Shown piece by piece: positions 25,564-37,798 of a DNA stretch of 64,000 nt (its first letter is position 1; every line of letters begins with the position of its first letter). Origin of the DNA: Neolentinus lepideus HHB14362 ss-1. Taxonomy: Eukaryota > Basidiomycota > Agaricomycetes > Gloeophyllales > Gloeophyllaceae. The position numbers and the translations under genes were made by a program. The stretch spans positions 170,634-234,633 of the forward strand of contig KV425554.1 in assembly GCA_001632425.1 (NCBI GenBank), given 5' to 3'. Below the pieces are notes generated by a model that had not been told where the DNA came from, did not search any database, and saw only the letters and a program-made list of their open reading frames with translations.

Positions 25564-27487
25564 TTACAGGATGTATCGGAAACCAGGCGTTTGGATACCT
25601 TGCCGTTCCTCTCTTTCAGCGAATTTTCTGTTCAGATACGCTAGGTGCAGCTTGAAGATGTAACACATCAATATGCAAAGCGCCGCACAAGATATGCATA
25701 TGGCGTAGGAATATCGGTACGTCGGCCCCCATGTCGTAGGCCAGATATATCTAAAGATAAAAAGCATTCAATAACCAGTCATTCCAAGAAGAAAGTTTGA
25801 ACTTACGACCCGGCAATATTGCCTAGTTGCGAGAAGGCGTTCATCAAAGCCAGGGCAACGGCTCGCTTCGACGGTGGTCTCGGGAATGAATTGCTCATCC
25901 ACGCGTACAGAACCGTGAAGCCCGCATATCCCTGCGCCATCAAGAACCTGTGAAACATAACTTACTATCACACGCTCTGAAAGCGAAAACACTCACAACG
26001 AAATATACCGCGCCGCGGTATTCATAGTGCAAATGGCGATGATGAACCCCACGATCCCCACGGCCATAGATATGGCAATATGCCAGAACCGTTCACGTTT
26101 CTTATCCGAATGACTATCGTCCCCTAGTCAATACCCACAGGACGCAACGAGACCAGTACTTACTAATTCAACGCAAACGTCTCCAACGCCGCAAACACGA
26201 AAGGCGGCGCACACAATAGCAGCGTCACCGTCGTATCAAACCCCAGCGTTGCTGTGAGCGTTGGAAAATACGCATTGAACGACAGCGCGATGACCTGCGC
26301 TGTCATCGCCATCGCGAGCCACCATACCTTCCAGTCCGTCAGTGCCATCACGAGCCCCCGCAGCTGTCCTTCCTCCGTCTCCGCCTGGTCGCCGACACCC
26401 ACGTCTTCCTCCATGCGACGCATCGCAAGCCGCCGCTCCGGCTCCGACAGCCAGCGCGTCGTGGCGGGAAAGTCCGGCAGGATGAAGATCGCACAAGTTG
26501 CGACGAAGACGGTGAGCGAGCCTTCGATGTAGAAGAGCCACCTGGTGTGCAGCATCCATCGATCAAACGCTCGTCTCCGAATTGAAAGTAAGGTACGCAC
26601 CTCCACGCCTGGTGCCCCAGCACCCCCTGCATCCCGTCCAGAATCCCCGACGCGATCAGCGAGCCAAATGCATTGCTAATGATATTTCCACAATACAAGA
26701 TCGCCGTCCTGAACCCGACCTCGCTTCGCTTGTACCACTTGGATATCAGAAACAGCGCACCCGGGAAGAACGCTGCCTCGACGAAGCCCAGAAAGAACCG
26801 GGTCAACAGGGCACCCACAAAGCTGGTTTCAAATGTACGTCAATGACAAGCCGTCAAGTGTCTGATTGAGAGGCATTCCTCACTTTTGCGTAATCCCCGT
26901 CAAGCACGAAATCATCCCCCAGATAATCATACAAATCGGCAGGTGCAACGACGGCTTGCCTACCCAATTCAGCAACATATTCCTGTTCGCGTTTCCCCCC
27001 ATTTCAGCGTCCAATCCTCGACAAATTGAGTTACTCACGACGGGATCTGCATGAGAATGTACCCGACATACAATATCGACAGCAGCGTCGGGAACTGTTG
27101 CCCCGTGAGGTGCAGATCCGCTTCGAGACCTCGGAGACGTGCTGCCCTACATATAATAGCCATCAACCTCATCAACTTATTTAACTCCTAGGATAGACAT
27201 ACGCTGCGTTATTCCGATCAATCTGATATTGCATCTGAATCAGCTCCTGCACATCACACGATGTGCCCACTCACATAATTCAAGATATAAATCACAATCA
27301 AAATCGACATTCTCAAATCCAACTTCCTCAACAACTTCTTCTCCAACTTCCTCCTTGCTTCCCAGCCACCAAATTCCGCGTTCGGATCAGACTCACCCTC
27401 TTCCACCTGTACCCCCATGTCCTTATCCTTCTCATTATCTGCGGAGAGAACCTTCTCGATGGACGGCCGCGAGTCTGAGGCAGACAT
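25564..27487 (-). CDS. MFS transporter, anion:cation symporter (ACS) family, copy 1
   Basis: A multi-exon 12-TM transporter of the fungal Dal5/Tna1/allantoate-permease group, which takes up vitamins and organic anions by proton symport. The cytosolic N-terminus has EKKLLRKLDLRMSILIVIYILNY. Then come FVGALLTRFFLGFVEAAFFPG and ALFLISKWYKRSEVGFRTA, the TM5-6 region WLFYIEGSLTVFVATCAIFILPDFP, the loop ERRLAMRRMEEDVG, LTDWKVWWLAMAM, and the C-terminal block WPTTWGPTYRYSYAICISC. No frame break is seen. The start chosen is the ATG giving MSASDSRPS. It is clearly paralogous to the gene at 30435-32318, with which it shares long runs of residues. The substrate is unknown. Confidence 0.88.
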
Positions 27488-27990
27488 GGCCGTGAAACAC
27501 AAGAGTGTGGTGTTCCACCTGGATTAACAGATGTTATAACATCTTCTGCAGGACTACCGCGCCGTACGGAACGACGGATCCCTCTCCATATTCCGCGGAC
27601 CATCTCCACAGGCAAAGAACGCTGAAATGGCCAATTTCAGAGTCACATGAGAACGCGCGAAGTCCAAGGGAGACATCAGATTACCCGAACTTTCTGCTTA
27701 TAAGCAGCGGTGTGGTCATGTGATACGTACGCGATGCAACGTTGATAGGCGGGGTTGAGTTTGTTGATGCGTCTCTCGGAGAAGAGGTCATGCGGTGGAC
27801 GACAGCTATATTTCGTTCAGAACAGCAGCGCGATCAACGCAAAGAAACAGGCAAGCACTTATCAAGTATACAATATGAATACATTAATTTTGGAGCAAGT
27901 CCTTCTGGCCCGAGTCATTCCTCTATTTCCTCAAGCGGCGTCTGAAAGATGATAATCAGTCTCAGTCTCACATCACGATACGCATCGTGC
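27488..27990. other. intergenic region
   Basis: Promoter side of ACS transporter copy 1 and the 3' side of the decayed NmrA-like gene. No gene is seen. Confidence 0.4.
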
Positions 27991-28730
27991 TCACTTCTTA
28001 GGCTTGAACTCCGCGTCGTATATCTTGAAGAAATCTGGAGGTTCGGTGGGCTTCTTGCCCATGACAGTAGTAAATGCAAGCGTGGACACATAATTCATCA
28101 TGCCAGCCCTGACGAGGGCATAACACCCCAGGATATCTTCCTTCTCAGACTCATGGACGTCGATACCGGCGTCGAGGATCTCTTTGACTTCATCCCTGCA
28201 CGTAGCACGTAAAAAAATCAACAAGACGAAATTGAGGAAGTGGGACAATACATGCGGAGAGATATCTTCGAACTGATGTTTAGGCCTGCCTATCTCGCAG
28301 CCGTGGCCAGTTCGTTGCCGCTATATAGCCTAGAAATGGTATATATATGTCAGCTATCTTCTCCGGGCATGCAAAAATCGGATAGTAGCTTACATTAGCC
28401 CAGTCACAACGATCAGCTGTCCACGGTGCCTGTCATCAAGCCCCTTCGGTCCCTCGCCAGTTCGTGAGCCGCGACTTGCGCGATATCGCCCAATGCAACG
28501 GGTGCGAATTCGTGGGTGGGGGATGGGGAGATGGACCTTCCCGTTCTTTGGGGCATCTTTATTGTCTGGAGAAGATTCTCAGAGTAAAAGCCAGTACTGG
28601 GATCGTTCAGTTAGAGAGGATATAACGAGTGACTGAAACGTGACTTACCGAATCACACAGTGGCCCGTGGGGTTGTCCCTTGGACTCGATGAACTCCCTA
28701 AGCCTGATGTGCGTGTCCTCCTCTGCTGGG
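27991..28730 (-). pseudogene. decayed NmrA-like NAD(P)-binding protein, N-terminus missing
   Basis: Fragments match the C-terminal half of NmrA-like Rossmann-fold oxidoreductases: VIRTGFYSENLL, HEFAPVALGDIAQVAAHELA, LDDRHRGQLIVVTG, GNELATAA and a last exon ending TEPPDFFKIYDAEFKPKK. They do not form one frame. LREFIESKGQPH and HCVIRTGFYSEN sit in different frames only four bases apart. The segment after NLLQTI reads best in another frame, and a TAG stop (28290-28292) follows ELATAAR. The N-terminal nucleotide-binding Gly motif is absent, and the neighbouring gene begins ~230 bases away. I therefore call it a pseudogene. The last exon (27991-28202) alone is intact. Confidence 0.72.
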
Positions 28731-28962
28731 TCCGTGGTTCTTCATACCGGTCTCATACGTCGTCATGATCACCTCGCGTACAGAGACAACGGCAATCGCC
28801 AATAAACACAGAACTCGCGGACCTCGCGGACCGTGATCGACGCGGGTCACGTGCACCGACGCGTTGTTCTCGCGCGTTTTGTTTCTTGCGTGCACTAGTC
28901 TAGTAATTGTCAAGACCGTAGCCTCAAGTCCTCTCGTGATCACAAGCACCTCCTCATTTGCC

Positions 28963-29842
28963 ATGGCCGAACTCCTATCCTTCGCAAACACCTGCCTGAA
29001 CTCCTACGACCGTGCAAGGCTGCTGGTGAGCAAGCTCCCTGACCTGAAGCGCGAGGAAGTGCCCTCGGACGAGTGCTGCCCGATTTGTCTCTTGACGTTC
29101 CGCAGTTTCTACGAGGAGGACTCCGCATCGGCAATGGAGACGAAGGGGAAGGATGGTGAGGATGGTGGAGCAGAGCGGGGGGTAACAAAGCTTATGGGAT
29201 GCGGGCATCTGTTTTGCAGGAAGGAGTAAGTGTCCTGTCTCTATCAGCTCCCGCCTCCCCCAGCCTTGACCTACCTCCACCAGCTTGAACGAATGGATAC
29301 TTGGCCTGGTACGTGGTGCATACCTTCTGACGTGAAGGAACAGCTACTGATTACACCGAGCAGCACGGCACCTGCCCCATCTGCCGGCACCGCTTCCTCG
29401 ACATCAAGCCGCCTTCCGAATCCGACGATGAGTCCTCCGACGGCGGCGAATGGCTCCCCACTAATTCTGATGGCCTCGAGGAGGAAGAGGACGTCTTCAT
29501 GGATCCCGACACCGACGCTTTCACGGACGATGCCGACGAGGACGCTTTCGGTGATGTTGCCCCAAGTGCTGGAGACATGGACTTCGACATGGAGTGGGAT
29601 GAGGAGCTCGAGGTGGATAGCGAGGAGGATTGGGGGCTGACGGACAGGGATTCGAGTATGAGCTCAGAGGGCGAGTTTGCGACGGGTTTTATGAGCGCCG
29701 AGGAGGATGAGGACAGTAAGTTTGCTCCGAAATCTCCATCACTATCCTAAATGCTAACATGCATTCATCAGATACTGGTATTCACGATGGCGTCGACGCT
29801 GACACCTCCATGAACTCCGCTGCTCCCGAGGAAGCTAAATGA
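28963..29842 (+). CDS. RING-finger protein (probable E3 ubiquitin ligase), copy 1
   Basis: Four exons encode ~220 residues. The RING is split over three exons: CCPICLLTF, then LMGCGHLFCRKDLNEWILGL and HGTCPICRHRF, which give the C..C, C.H..C and C..C ligands. The second exon is only 25 bases. An acidic Asp/Glu/Ser-rich tail follows. The gene shows similarity to the RING protein at 43225-44094 around GVTKL..CGH.FCRKD. It probably acts as a ubiquitin ligase, with unknown target. It is divergent from the NmrA relic. Confidence 0.82.
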
Positions 29843-30434
29843 CCGACACTGCGACTTGTATGATATATTTATCCCCCCGTTCTATTTTGCATGCACGACA
29901 TTATCTGTAGACTCCCATTGCATTACGCCGCACAACTATCTTTATTGTTCCCATTCATGCTACTGGAAGTCTGACGTTATGACCCTCAATCAATGTTCGG
30001 TGAAATAGGTGTCGGTTATTTCTGCAGTTCCATCGCTAATCGCGCGGAACGCCCGCTACCTCCCGTCCCGTTTTTTCGCCTCTCACGACCAAGAAAATCC
30101 GAGTGCGTATTTTCTACCGATGACACTCCCATATGAATATTGCACAGCTTCAGATATCAACTCTCCGGCGTCGGCACTTGGAAACCTCGCCTCGGAGAGC
30201 CGGCCCGCGGTCCGGTCGACTGTGCAACCTGGGCCTGATAGATAGCAATTAGCAACTTTGCAGTTTCCCCGCTGGAGCCCCGCAAACGCAAGTCGGGGCA
30301 CGCGGGAGATTAAAGATCCATCCTGATGGACGCGCTACTGGGAAGGATCAACCGAGGTTATAATCCCCTGGCGAGCGCCGCTGCTTCTGCCTCAGGTTAC
30401 GAGCCTCTCCCACTGAACCAGGGTCTTACTCGTC
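29843..30434. other. intergenic region
   Basis: 3' side of the RING gene and promoter of ACS transporter copy 2. No gene or element is recognised. Confidence 0.4.
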
Positions 30435-32318
30435 ATGCCGTTGTCGTCGAAGTCTGAAGGGGATATAGAAGAGAACGAGGCCACACTTTCCGGCACGAAC
30501 AAGGCGGATGATGAGGACCTGGACGCGGAGTTCGGTGGCACGGAGGCGAGGAGGGCTATGGAGAAGAAGTTGTTGAGAAAGCTGGATCTGAGAATGTCTA
30601 TTTTGATTATCATTTATATCCTGAATTATGTGAGTAATATCCTCCCGTGATGAGGAAGGAAGGGCTAATTGAGATCGGTGTGGATGGCTAGATTGATAGG
30701 AATAATGCTTCGTAAGTGGTTTAACGACTCACTTCGCTTGTGGTGAGAAGAGGCTGATAACTGTTTGTGACTTGGGTAGAGCCGCCAGACTCAGAGGCTT
30801 TGAGGCTGACTTGCACCTCAAGGGCCAAGAGTATAATACGATCCTCAGTATCCTATATGTGGGGTACATCATAATGCAGATTCCGTCGTAGGTGGAAAGA
30901 GCCTGTTGTTTGTTGCCGCTTTGACACTTATTGCACTCAGAAATATGTTCTTGAATTACATAGGGAGACCATCGCTTTACCTACCGGTATGTATGATGGT
31001 TTGGGGCACCCTGTCCATTCTTACTGGTATGAATGTCCTGGCATTTTGAAGCACAGAGTCTGACACACTCCCCAGGAATCACGAAGAACTTCGTAGGCGC
31101 CCTCCTCACGCGCTTCTTCCTCGGCTTCGTCGAGGCCGCATTCTTCCCTGGTGCACTCTTCCTTCTATCCAAGTGGTACAAACGCTCCGAACTGGGTCTG
31201 CGAACCGCTCTCCTCTCCTGCGGCTCCCTCATCTCCAACGCCTTCGGTTCTTTGTTGGCCTCGGGCATCCTCGACGGTATGGAGGGTAAGCTCGGCCGCT
31301 CTGCGTGGAGGTGGCTCTTCTTCATCGAGGGCGCCCTTACCGTCTTCTTCGCCATCTGCGCGATCTTCGTGCTTCCCGACTTCCCTAGTACTACTCATGG
31401 GTGGCTCTCCCCTTTGGAAATACGCCTGGCGGAGAAGAGGATGGAGGAGGACGTCGGTATTGGCGATGAGGACCAGACGGAGCCCGCGGGACAGACGGCC
31501 GGCTTGATCATGGCCATGACAGATTGGAAGGTGTGGTGGCTCGCGCTGGCATTGACGAGTTTGGTTGTGAGCTTGAGCTTTAACGCCTTCTTCCCGACGC
31601 TGAGCGCGACTATGGGGTTCAATTCGACGGTGACGCTCTTGCTGTGTGCGCCGCCGTGGGTGTTTGCGACAATCATCGCGTTCCTGGATACAAGGTCAGG
31701 TCTCCCCAGTTTGTTGGTAGTGGGCGAGGTTTACTGACGCGATGCTTTCTTAGACACTCTGATAAGTCTGGAGAGCGGTTTCTCCATATTGCGGTACCCC
31801 TCGCGTTTGGTATCGTTGGGTTCATCATTGCTCTGTCCACTATGAACACCGCGGCACGATACATTTCTCTGTCAGTACAATCGCCTTCCGACTTATATGT
31901 GGCTCTTCTGACAGCTCTTTCTGTAGCTTCCTGATGGCCCAATCTTACTCGGGCTTCATCACCTTCCTAGCCTGGGTGAGCAACACCTTCGCCCGGCCTC
32001 CGTCGAAACGAGCCGTTGCCCTCGCTTGGATCAACGCTTTCTCCCAACTGGGCAACATTGCTGGATCGTAAGTATAAAGTATACCAAGATACCGGCTTGC
32101 ATTTTGCGTTCTGATCTTTGATGCTTCTCTCTAGTTATGTGTGGTCTTCGACATGGGGTCCCTCGTATCGAAAATCCTACGCGATTTGCATAGCATGCAA
32201 TGGCTTGACGATTGTTATGTGCTATGTGTTCAGGACACATCTCGCGCGTCTGAATAGGAAGGCCGAAGAGAGCGAAGAGGCTGAGGGGAGATCGAAGGGG
32301 TACCGGTATATGTTGTGA
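30435..32318 (+). CDS. MFS transporter, ACS family, copy 2
   Basis: Paralogue of the transporter at 25564-27487. It shares EKKLLRKLDLRMSILI, NFVGALLTRFFLGFVEAAFF, KWYKRSELGLRTALL, FNSTVTLLLCAPP, WGPSYRKSYAICIAC and the final arrangement TYPE-R-YML. About eight exons give ~495 residues, with a second half AVALAWINAFSQLGNIAGSY typical of Tna1/Dal5-like permeases. The N-terminus is acidic and rather divergent from copy 1. The frame is continuous. The two copies point away from each other, about 2.9 kb apart. Confidence 0.88.
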
Positions 32319-32526
32319 TGCTGGAATATAACGATGTTCGAACGAATTCCATAATGAGGGGCAAATGTAACTGATTGAGGACTCGTGAGCATCTCAAGGA
32401 CAGCGAACTTATCCGCGTATAATGTTCGGAGAAACGTCGGTGCAGCTGATCACTTACAGCCACTCTGCATAAAAGCTCGCAATCCATAAGGTCTGTACTC
32501 TGAGTGCCGTTTCTATTCTGTTTAAC

Positions 32527-35500
32527 ATGACTGCTAGCTCTGCGATTGCTCTAAATGAAGGCTGGTCGTTTACCCAGGTTGGCGGGGGACAAGGCACCAA
32601 GGAAGGGGAGTGGCTTGCATGCTCGGAGTTCCCAACGACGGTGCACGTTGAGCTGCTCAAGTTGAAGAGGATTCCGGATCCTGTGCGTCGGTATCATTTA
32701 ATGAAAGGGCAGCGAGATCTGACTATGATTGGACAGTTCATTGGATTGCACGAATGGGATGTACAGTGTGCGTCACCGATCTGAATTGTGCTGTGAATTC
32801 AGCGGTGGATTTGAGGTATCCAACATACACAGGGATCGGTGAGACCGAATGGGCTTTCAAGAACACCTTCAATGTTAAAGAGTCCGACCTTGCTGCGCCC
32901 AACGTTGATATTGTGTTTGAGGGTGTGGACACCTTTGCGTCTGTCAAGCTCGTAAGTTACCTTCGCAATGTGCTTGTACTGGGGCAATTTAATTGACTGT
33001 ACTCTATGTACAGAACGGAGAAAGTATCCTTCAGTAGGCGGCACTCACAATTGTCTTAAATAGGCTGCTGATACCCGCTTAGGACGTACAATCAGTTCTT
33101 GAGCTACCGAGTCCCAGCCAAGAAGCTATTGAAGGCCGGGCCTAACGAGCTGACGCTTACCTTTGAGAGCGCTTTTTCCAAGGTAAACCGGGCGTATGTG
33201 ATGTCGACGTTCTTTGCTAATCTCCGCTTCTCAGGGCAGAGATCTACAGAAACAGCATGGCAAGTTCGCCTTGTGGAACGGCGACTCGAGTCGTCTCCAC
33301 ATTCGCAAGGCGCAATACAAGTACGGACAATATGCATTCCTCTTCTTATACCTGATTGAGTAACCCTACTGCGATAGCTATGGCTGGGATTGGGGTAAGT
33401 TCACTGTAATTGACCATAGTATCGCATTCTTCAACTCCACTTCGTCATTCCAGGACCAGTCCTGATGACTGTTGGGCCCTGGCGTTCTATCTACCTCCAC
33501 GTCTATACCACCCATATCTCCTCGCTCTTTGCCCGCACCTCCGTCTCATCATCCCTCACCTCCTCCTTGAGCGTCTCCTTCTCTCTATCGCACAAGATCG
33601 CCAGCACCGCGTCCATGACCTTGAAGGATGCGGAAGGTAAAACTATCGCTCAACAGAACAAGGTGCAAGTAAAAGATGGTGAGGGAGAGGTGAAGTTTGA
33701 GCTCGGGAGCGGGCAGGTGGAGCTTTGGTATCCCGTCGGATACGGGACGCAGCCAATTTACACGGTGGAGGTGGCTGTTTTGGACGAGGCAAGTCTCCTT
33801 TGTCCTATTACCGCGACCTCATTCTGTAATAAGTGCTGATGTGGCCTTGCGTTAGCAAAACAACGCCTTGAGCACGCAGACTCAGAAAGTCGCATTCCGG
33901 CGTGCGCAAGTCGTGCAGGATGAGCTTATTGACCAGGAGGGCCGCACATTCCTCTTCGAGATCAATGGAGTACGGATATTTTGCGGAGGCATGGCCCCCT
34001 ACAGCCACTGTCTAGTATCGCAAATGACGAGTTGTTTGTAGGCTCCAATTGGATTCCAGCGGATTCGTTCTTGACGACGTACGCTCGATGCTTCTTGTTG
34101 TCCTCCATTCTCTGCTTACTGATGTCTTGTTTTTGTCACGTAGAATGACACCCGAGCGGTACCGAGCCTGGCTCCAGCTCCTCGTCGACGGCAACCAGAA
34201 CATGGTTCGTGTATGGGGTGGAGGCATATACGAACCGGACGTGTTCTACGATATCTGCGATGGCAAGTAGAATGTCGTCTCGTACGCGGCTAGCCGTTGA
34301 TCTCCTACCCAACCAAGAACTGGGCATATTGGTCTGGCAGGACTTCATGTTCGGCTGCGGTCAAGTAAATCGGTTCCAACATCGCAGTTTGAGCTACGAA
34401 TAATCCTGCGTACTATAGTACCCAGCATATGACTCCTTCGTCAAGTCTGTGACAGAGGAAGCGGAGCAGCAGGTGCAGAGGTTGAGGCACCACCCGTCTC
34501 TCGTAATCTTCGGTCGGTACATCAGCTATTTTGCGATCTAGAACTACCATTGACGTGGGTCCATATAGCCGGTAACAATGAAGGTACCCTTTCCCCTCTC
34601 CCCTTTTTTGGTGTACTGCTGACGGGCACCTTTCAATCGCAGATTACCAACTCGCCGAATCAAACAAACTCGACCTTGACTACTCCGACGAGACCTCCGA
34701 CTTCCGCAACACAACATTTCCCGCGCGACACATCTACGAACGCGTCCTGCCCTCTGTCGTCGAGAAATATTCGGATATTCACTACCACCGCAGCTCGCCG
34801 TATAGCGGGTTCGGCAAGGTAACGACGAACCAGCAGTACGGGGACCTTCACCAGTGTGAGTTGCCCGCTCTCAATGTCTCTGTCGGTCTGAGATGGATTC
34901 GGTGATTGACTGTTGCTTGACATGTTACACAGGGAACGTCTGGCATGGGTCCCAGGAGCCCTGGCATAATTGGGATATTCTCGCTGGACGTTTTGTCTCC
35001 GAATTCGGCATGTGTGTATTCTTCCTCGGGATCATCTTGGTGAAGGGTAGTGACATGATCTACAGGGAGGCATATCCTAACATTCGTACCGTCGACTATT
35101 GGCTCGGTGGGAATGTGGCGGAGCGCTTCCCTCAGTCTAGGTGCAGTATAGAAACTACCACAGATCAGAGCGCAACTCTTGACTTCGGTTGTATGAATCC
35201 GTCAGGACTATGAATAACCACAACAAGGCGGATGGCTTTGAGCGGCGGCTGGAGGTATGCCGTTATACTCCGTTTGTATGGCCTAGGATTTTACATACCG
35301 GCAGCTTTATCTGGTGGAGAATTTCAAGCATGCTTTCGACATGGACAGGTTGGAGAAAGTTCGTTGATTTGGAGATAATGTTGGCTGATCGCTGGTGAAA
35401 ATAGTTACGTCTACTATACCCAGGTCATGCAAGCGGAGACGCTTGCTTCGGCGTACCGTCTGTGGAGACGTAACTGGCGCGGCAAGGGGAGAGAATATAC

Positions 35501-36332
35501 GGCAGGTGCACTCGTGTGGCAGGTAATAATATGTCACAGCTTCTCGAAGCGCTCTTCGGGTACTGACATAAACCGATATAGATCAATGATTGCTGGCCCG
35601 TTACATCCTGGGCCATCGTGGACTACTTCCTGCGCCCGAAGCCTGCCTACTTCACGATCGCCAGGGAGCTCCGGCCCTTTACGGTAGGCATGACCCGGAA
35701 GGAGGTAAAGACGTACGAGAGCGACCGCAGTGCGGCCTTCTTTATGATCGAGACCGTCCTGGAGGTCTGGGGCACGAACAGCACGCTGGGCGAGAAGAGG
35801 GTGGCCCTCGAAGTCACTGCGTTCGATCTACACTCGGATTGGACAGAGTCGTGGAGCAAGGACGTCGTGCTGGCGGCGAACGCGAGCACTGAGTTGTACA
35901 AAGGGGAGCTCCCTGGCCAGCCGAAGCGGACAAAAGCCAGCGAGATTCCCAAGACTTTAATCGTATCAGCCAGGCTGCTCGACCATGGTGTTGTCATCAG
36001 TCGGTATTCAAACTGGTGCGTTTCTGTCATATTTCGCAAATGCCTGCTATCCCTGACTATGAGTGTTGCACAGGCCCGAGCCATTCAAATACATCCATTT
36101 CCCGGACGTGAAAGATCTGGGGTTGAAAATTACGACGGGCGCCGACGGCGAGTCTGTCGAGCTCTCTACGCGGAAACCCATCAAGGGAATTGTATTGGAT
36201 GTCGATGGGGATGACGTCTCTTGGAGCGATCAAGCCATTGATCTCGTCCCGGGCGACCCGCAGGTCCTTCAAGCAAGGGGATTGAAGGGGAGACCGGTCA
36301 AGGCCCGATTTTTGGGCGACGGGACCGCATGA
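32527..36332 (+). CDS. beta-mannosidase, glycoside hydrolase family 2 (MndB-like, no signal peptide)
   Basis: Hydrolyses terminal beta-1,4-mannosyl residues in the last steps of mannan or N-glycan breakdown. Around 16 exons assemble to a full-length GH2 protein of ~850 residues: the sugar-binding domain ([18 protein letters not shown]), then [15 protein letters not shown], and in the catalytic barrel [17 protein letters not shown], the acid/base glutamate in AGNNED, and the nucleophile glutamate in FVSEFGM. Also seen are [19 protein letters not shown] and a beta-sandwich C-terminus. There is no signal peptide, which suggests an intracellular enzyme. Two introns (33989-34041 and 34263-34317) can keep the conserved sequence only with GC-AG borders. 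Tail to tail with Rheb. Confidence 0.92.
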
Positions 36333-36972
36333 TGGAAGAAGCTATGCACATAAACAATTGTATACGATCTTCCTAGTTTATGGTTTCCTGTTGTAGTTGT
36401 TGATGCCCGTGTACGCTAAGCCCTATCGAAGATAAGGTCAATCCACTATGCCTATTAGGTGGTGCCCGAAAACCCCAATGAGATACTTATCGTCGCGGGA
36501 GTGGCGCACACTCTCCTTCAGCGCCAAAGGATCAGAGCAAGATACAGATGAAAGTTATATATATGTGTTCTAGAATTACGAGCCGCCAGCGAGAGTATAC
36601 AGTATGCCGAGACACGCCAAGAGACAACAACAGGGGATTGCAACAGAGGATGCAACAGGAGACGCGGGATGATACAGATGTACATATGAACTCGAAAGCA
36701 ATACGGGAGAATATGGCGTGGGGTAGTTCTGTCCGTTGGGGATAATTAACATACAGCCCGAAAGAAGTAGAACCACTGGTTGAAAGAGACGTCCTAGCGT
36801 GTCCTCAGTGGGCTGCGGAGAAGAGCATAGGTCATAAGAGAGCAAAGGGGCCAGAAAAGCGGAAGGGGCTGAGACTGAACCAGACAACTAGGTATGGGAA
36901 GACATTATAAAGGTGTGCAATACAGGTGAGAGTGCAGAAATGGAGATGCAAGTAAGAGAAATGTAGCATCCA
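36333..36972. other. convergent intergenic region
   Basis: 3' flanks of the beta-mannosidase and Rheb genes. No gene is seen. Confidence 0.45.
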
Positions 36973-37798
36973 TTACATGATGACACATCGATTCGCTGGG
37001 GGTTCAGCCTGGTTCGCCGGTGTTCGCTTCTCAATCTCTTGAAGACACAGCTCGAAGACCTTGCCTAGATCCGACCCATCTGCGTGAGCGGTGATCTTTC
37101 CTAATGCAGCGCAAAGCATAACTTACCGACGTTCTGGTTAGTCTTCGCGCTCGTCTCGACCCACGCGGCATGGTTCTCTTTCGCCAGGTTCTCGCCTTCA
37201 TCTGGCTGGACCTGTCTGCTCCTACTGGTAAGGATGCGTTGGGTATTCGCGGACGGTGGCAGCGCGGAGGCAGCCACGGAGAGCGAGAGCAACATACCTA
37301 TTTTGCAGATCCGTCTTTGCGCCGACAATAACACAAGGAATTGAAGATAATCCACAGAAGTTGATGATCTTGTCGTACACCGTCTGGATCATGTTGAAAG
37401 AATTTCTTGATGTAACCGAATACACCAAGACGAATCCGTGTATGCCAATCGCGTGCTTCGCGTTCAGTATCGAATACTCATCCTGAGGACCGAGTGAGCC
37501 ACTCAGCGTCACAGCATCGATTACAGCGCACACATACCTGACCGGCAGTGTCAATTATGTCACAGTCGTATTCGATACCTCTGTACTTGATGCTCTTGCT
37601 GAAGGTGGCTTCGATCGTGGGGTAATAGCCCTCTACAAAATGGTTCTCGATGTACTGCAGGACGAGGGATGATTTTCCTGTCGGACCGCCGGTTCATTCG
37701 GTCAGTGATGGCCATGACGTTGAAGGTAACTAATACTGACCGACTGAACGAGCCCCGAGCACGGCTATTTTGCGCCTCTTCAGCAAGTCGCCAGGCAT
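36973..37798 (-). CDS. RHB1: Rheb small GTPase
   Basis: Rheb is the Ras-family GTPase that activates TORC1. About five exons give ~185 residues. The start MPGDLLKRRKIAVLGARSVGKSSL shows the Rheb-type P-loop, with Arg where Ras has Gly12. The effector loop is YYPTIEATF, then DIIDTAGQDEY (G3), a G4 reading VGAKTDL, and ETSAKTNQ (G5). It ends in the farnesylation box CVIM. The G4 Asn of NKxD is replaced by Ala, which is unusual. All other motifs are intact, including the intron within the P-loop codons. Start and stop are clear. Confidence 0.93.
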
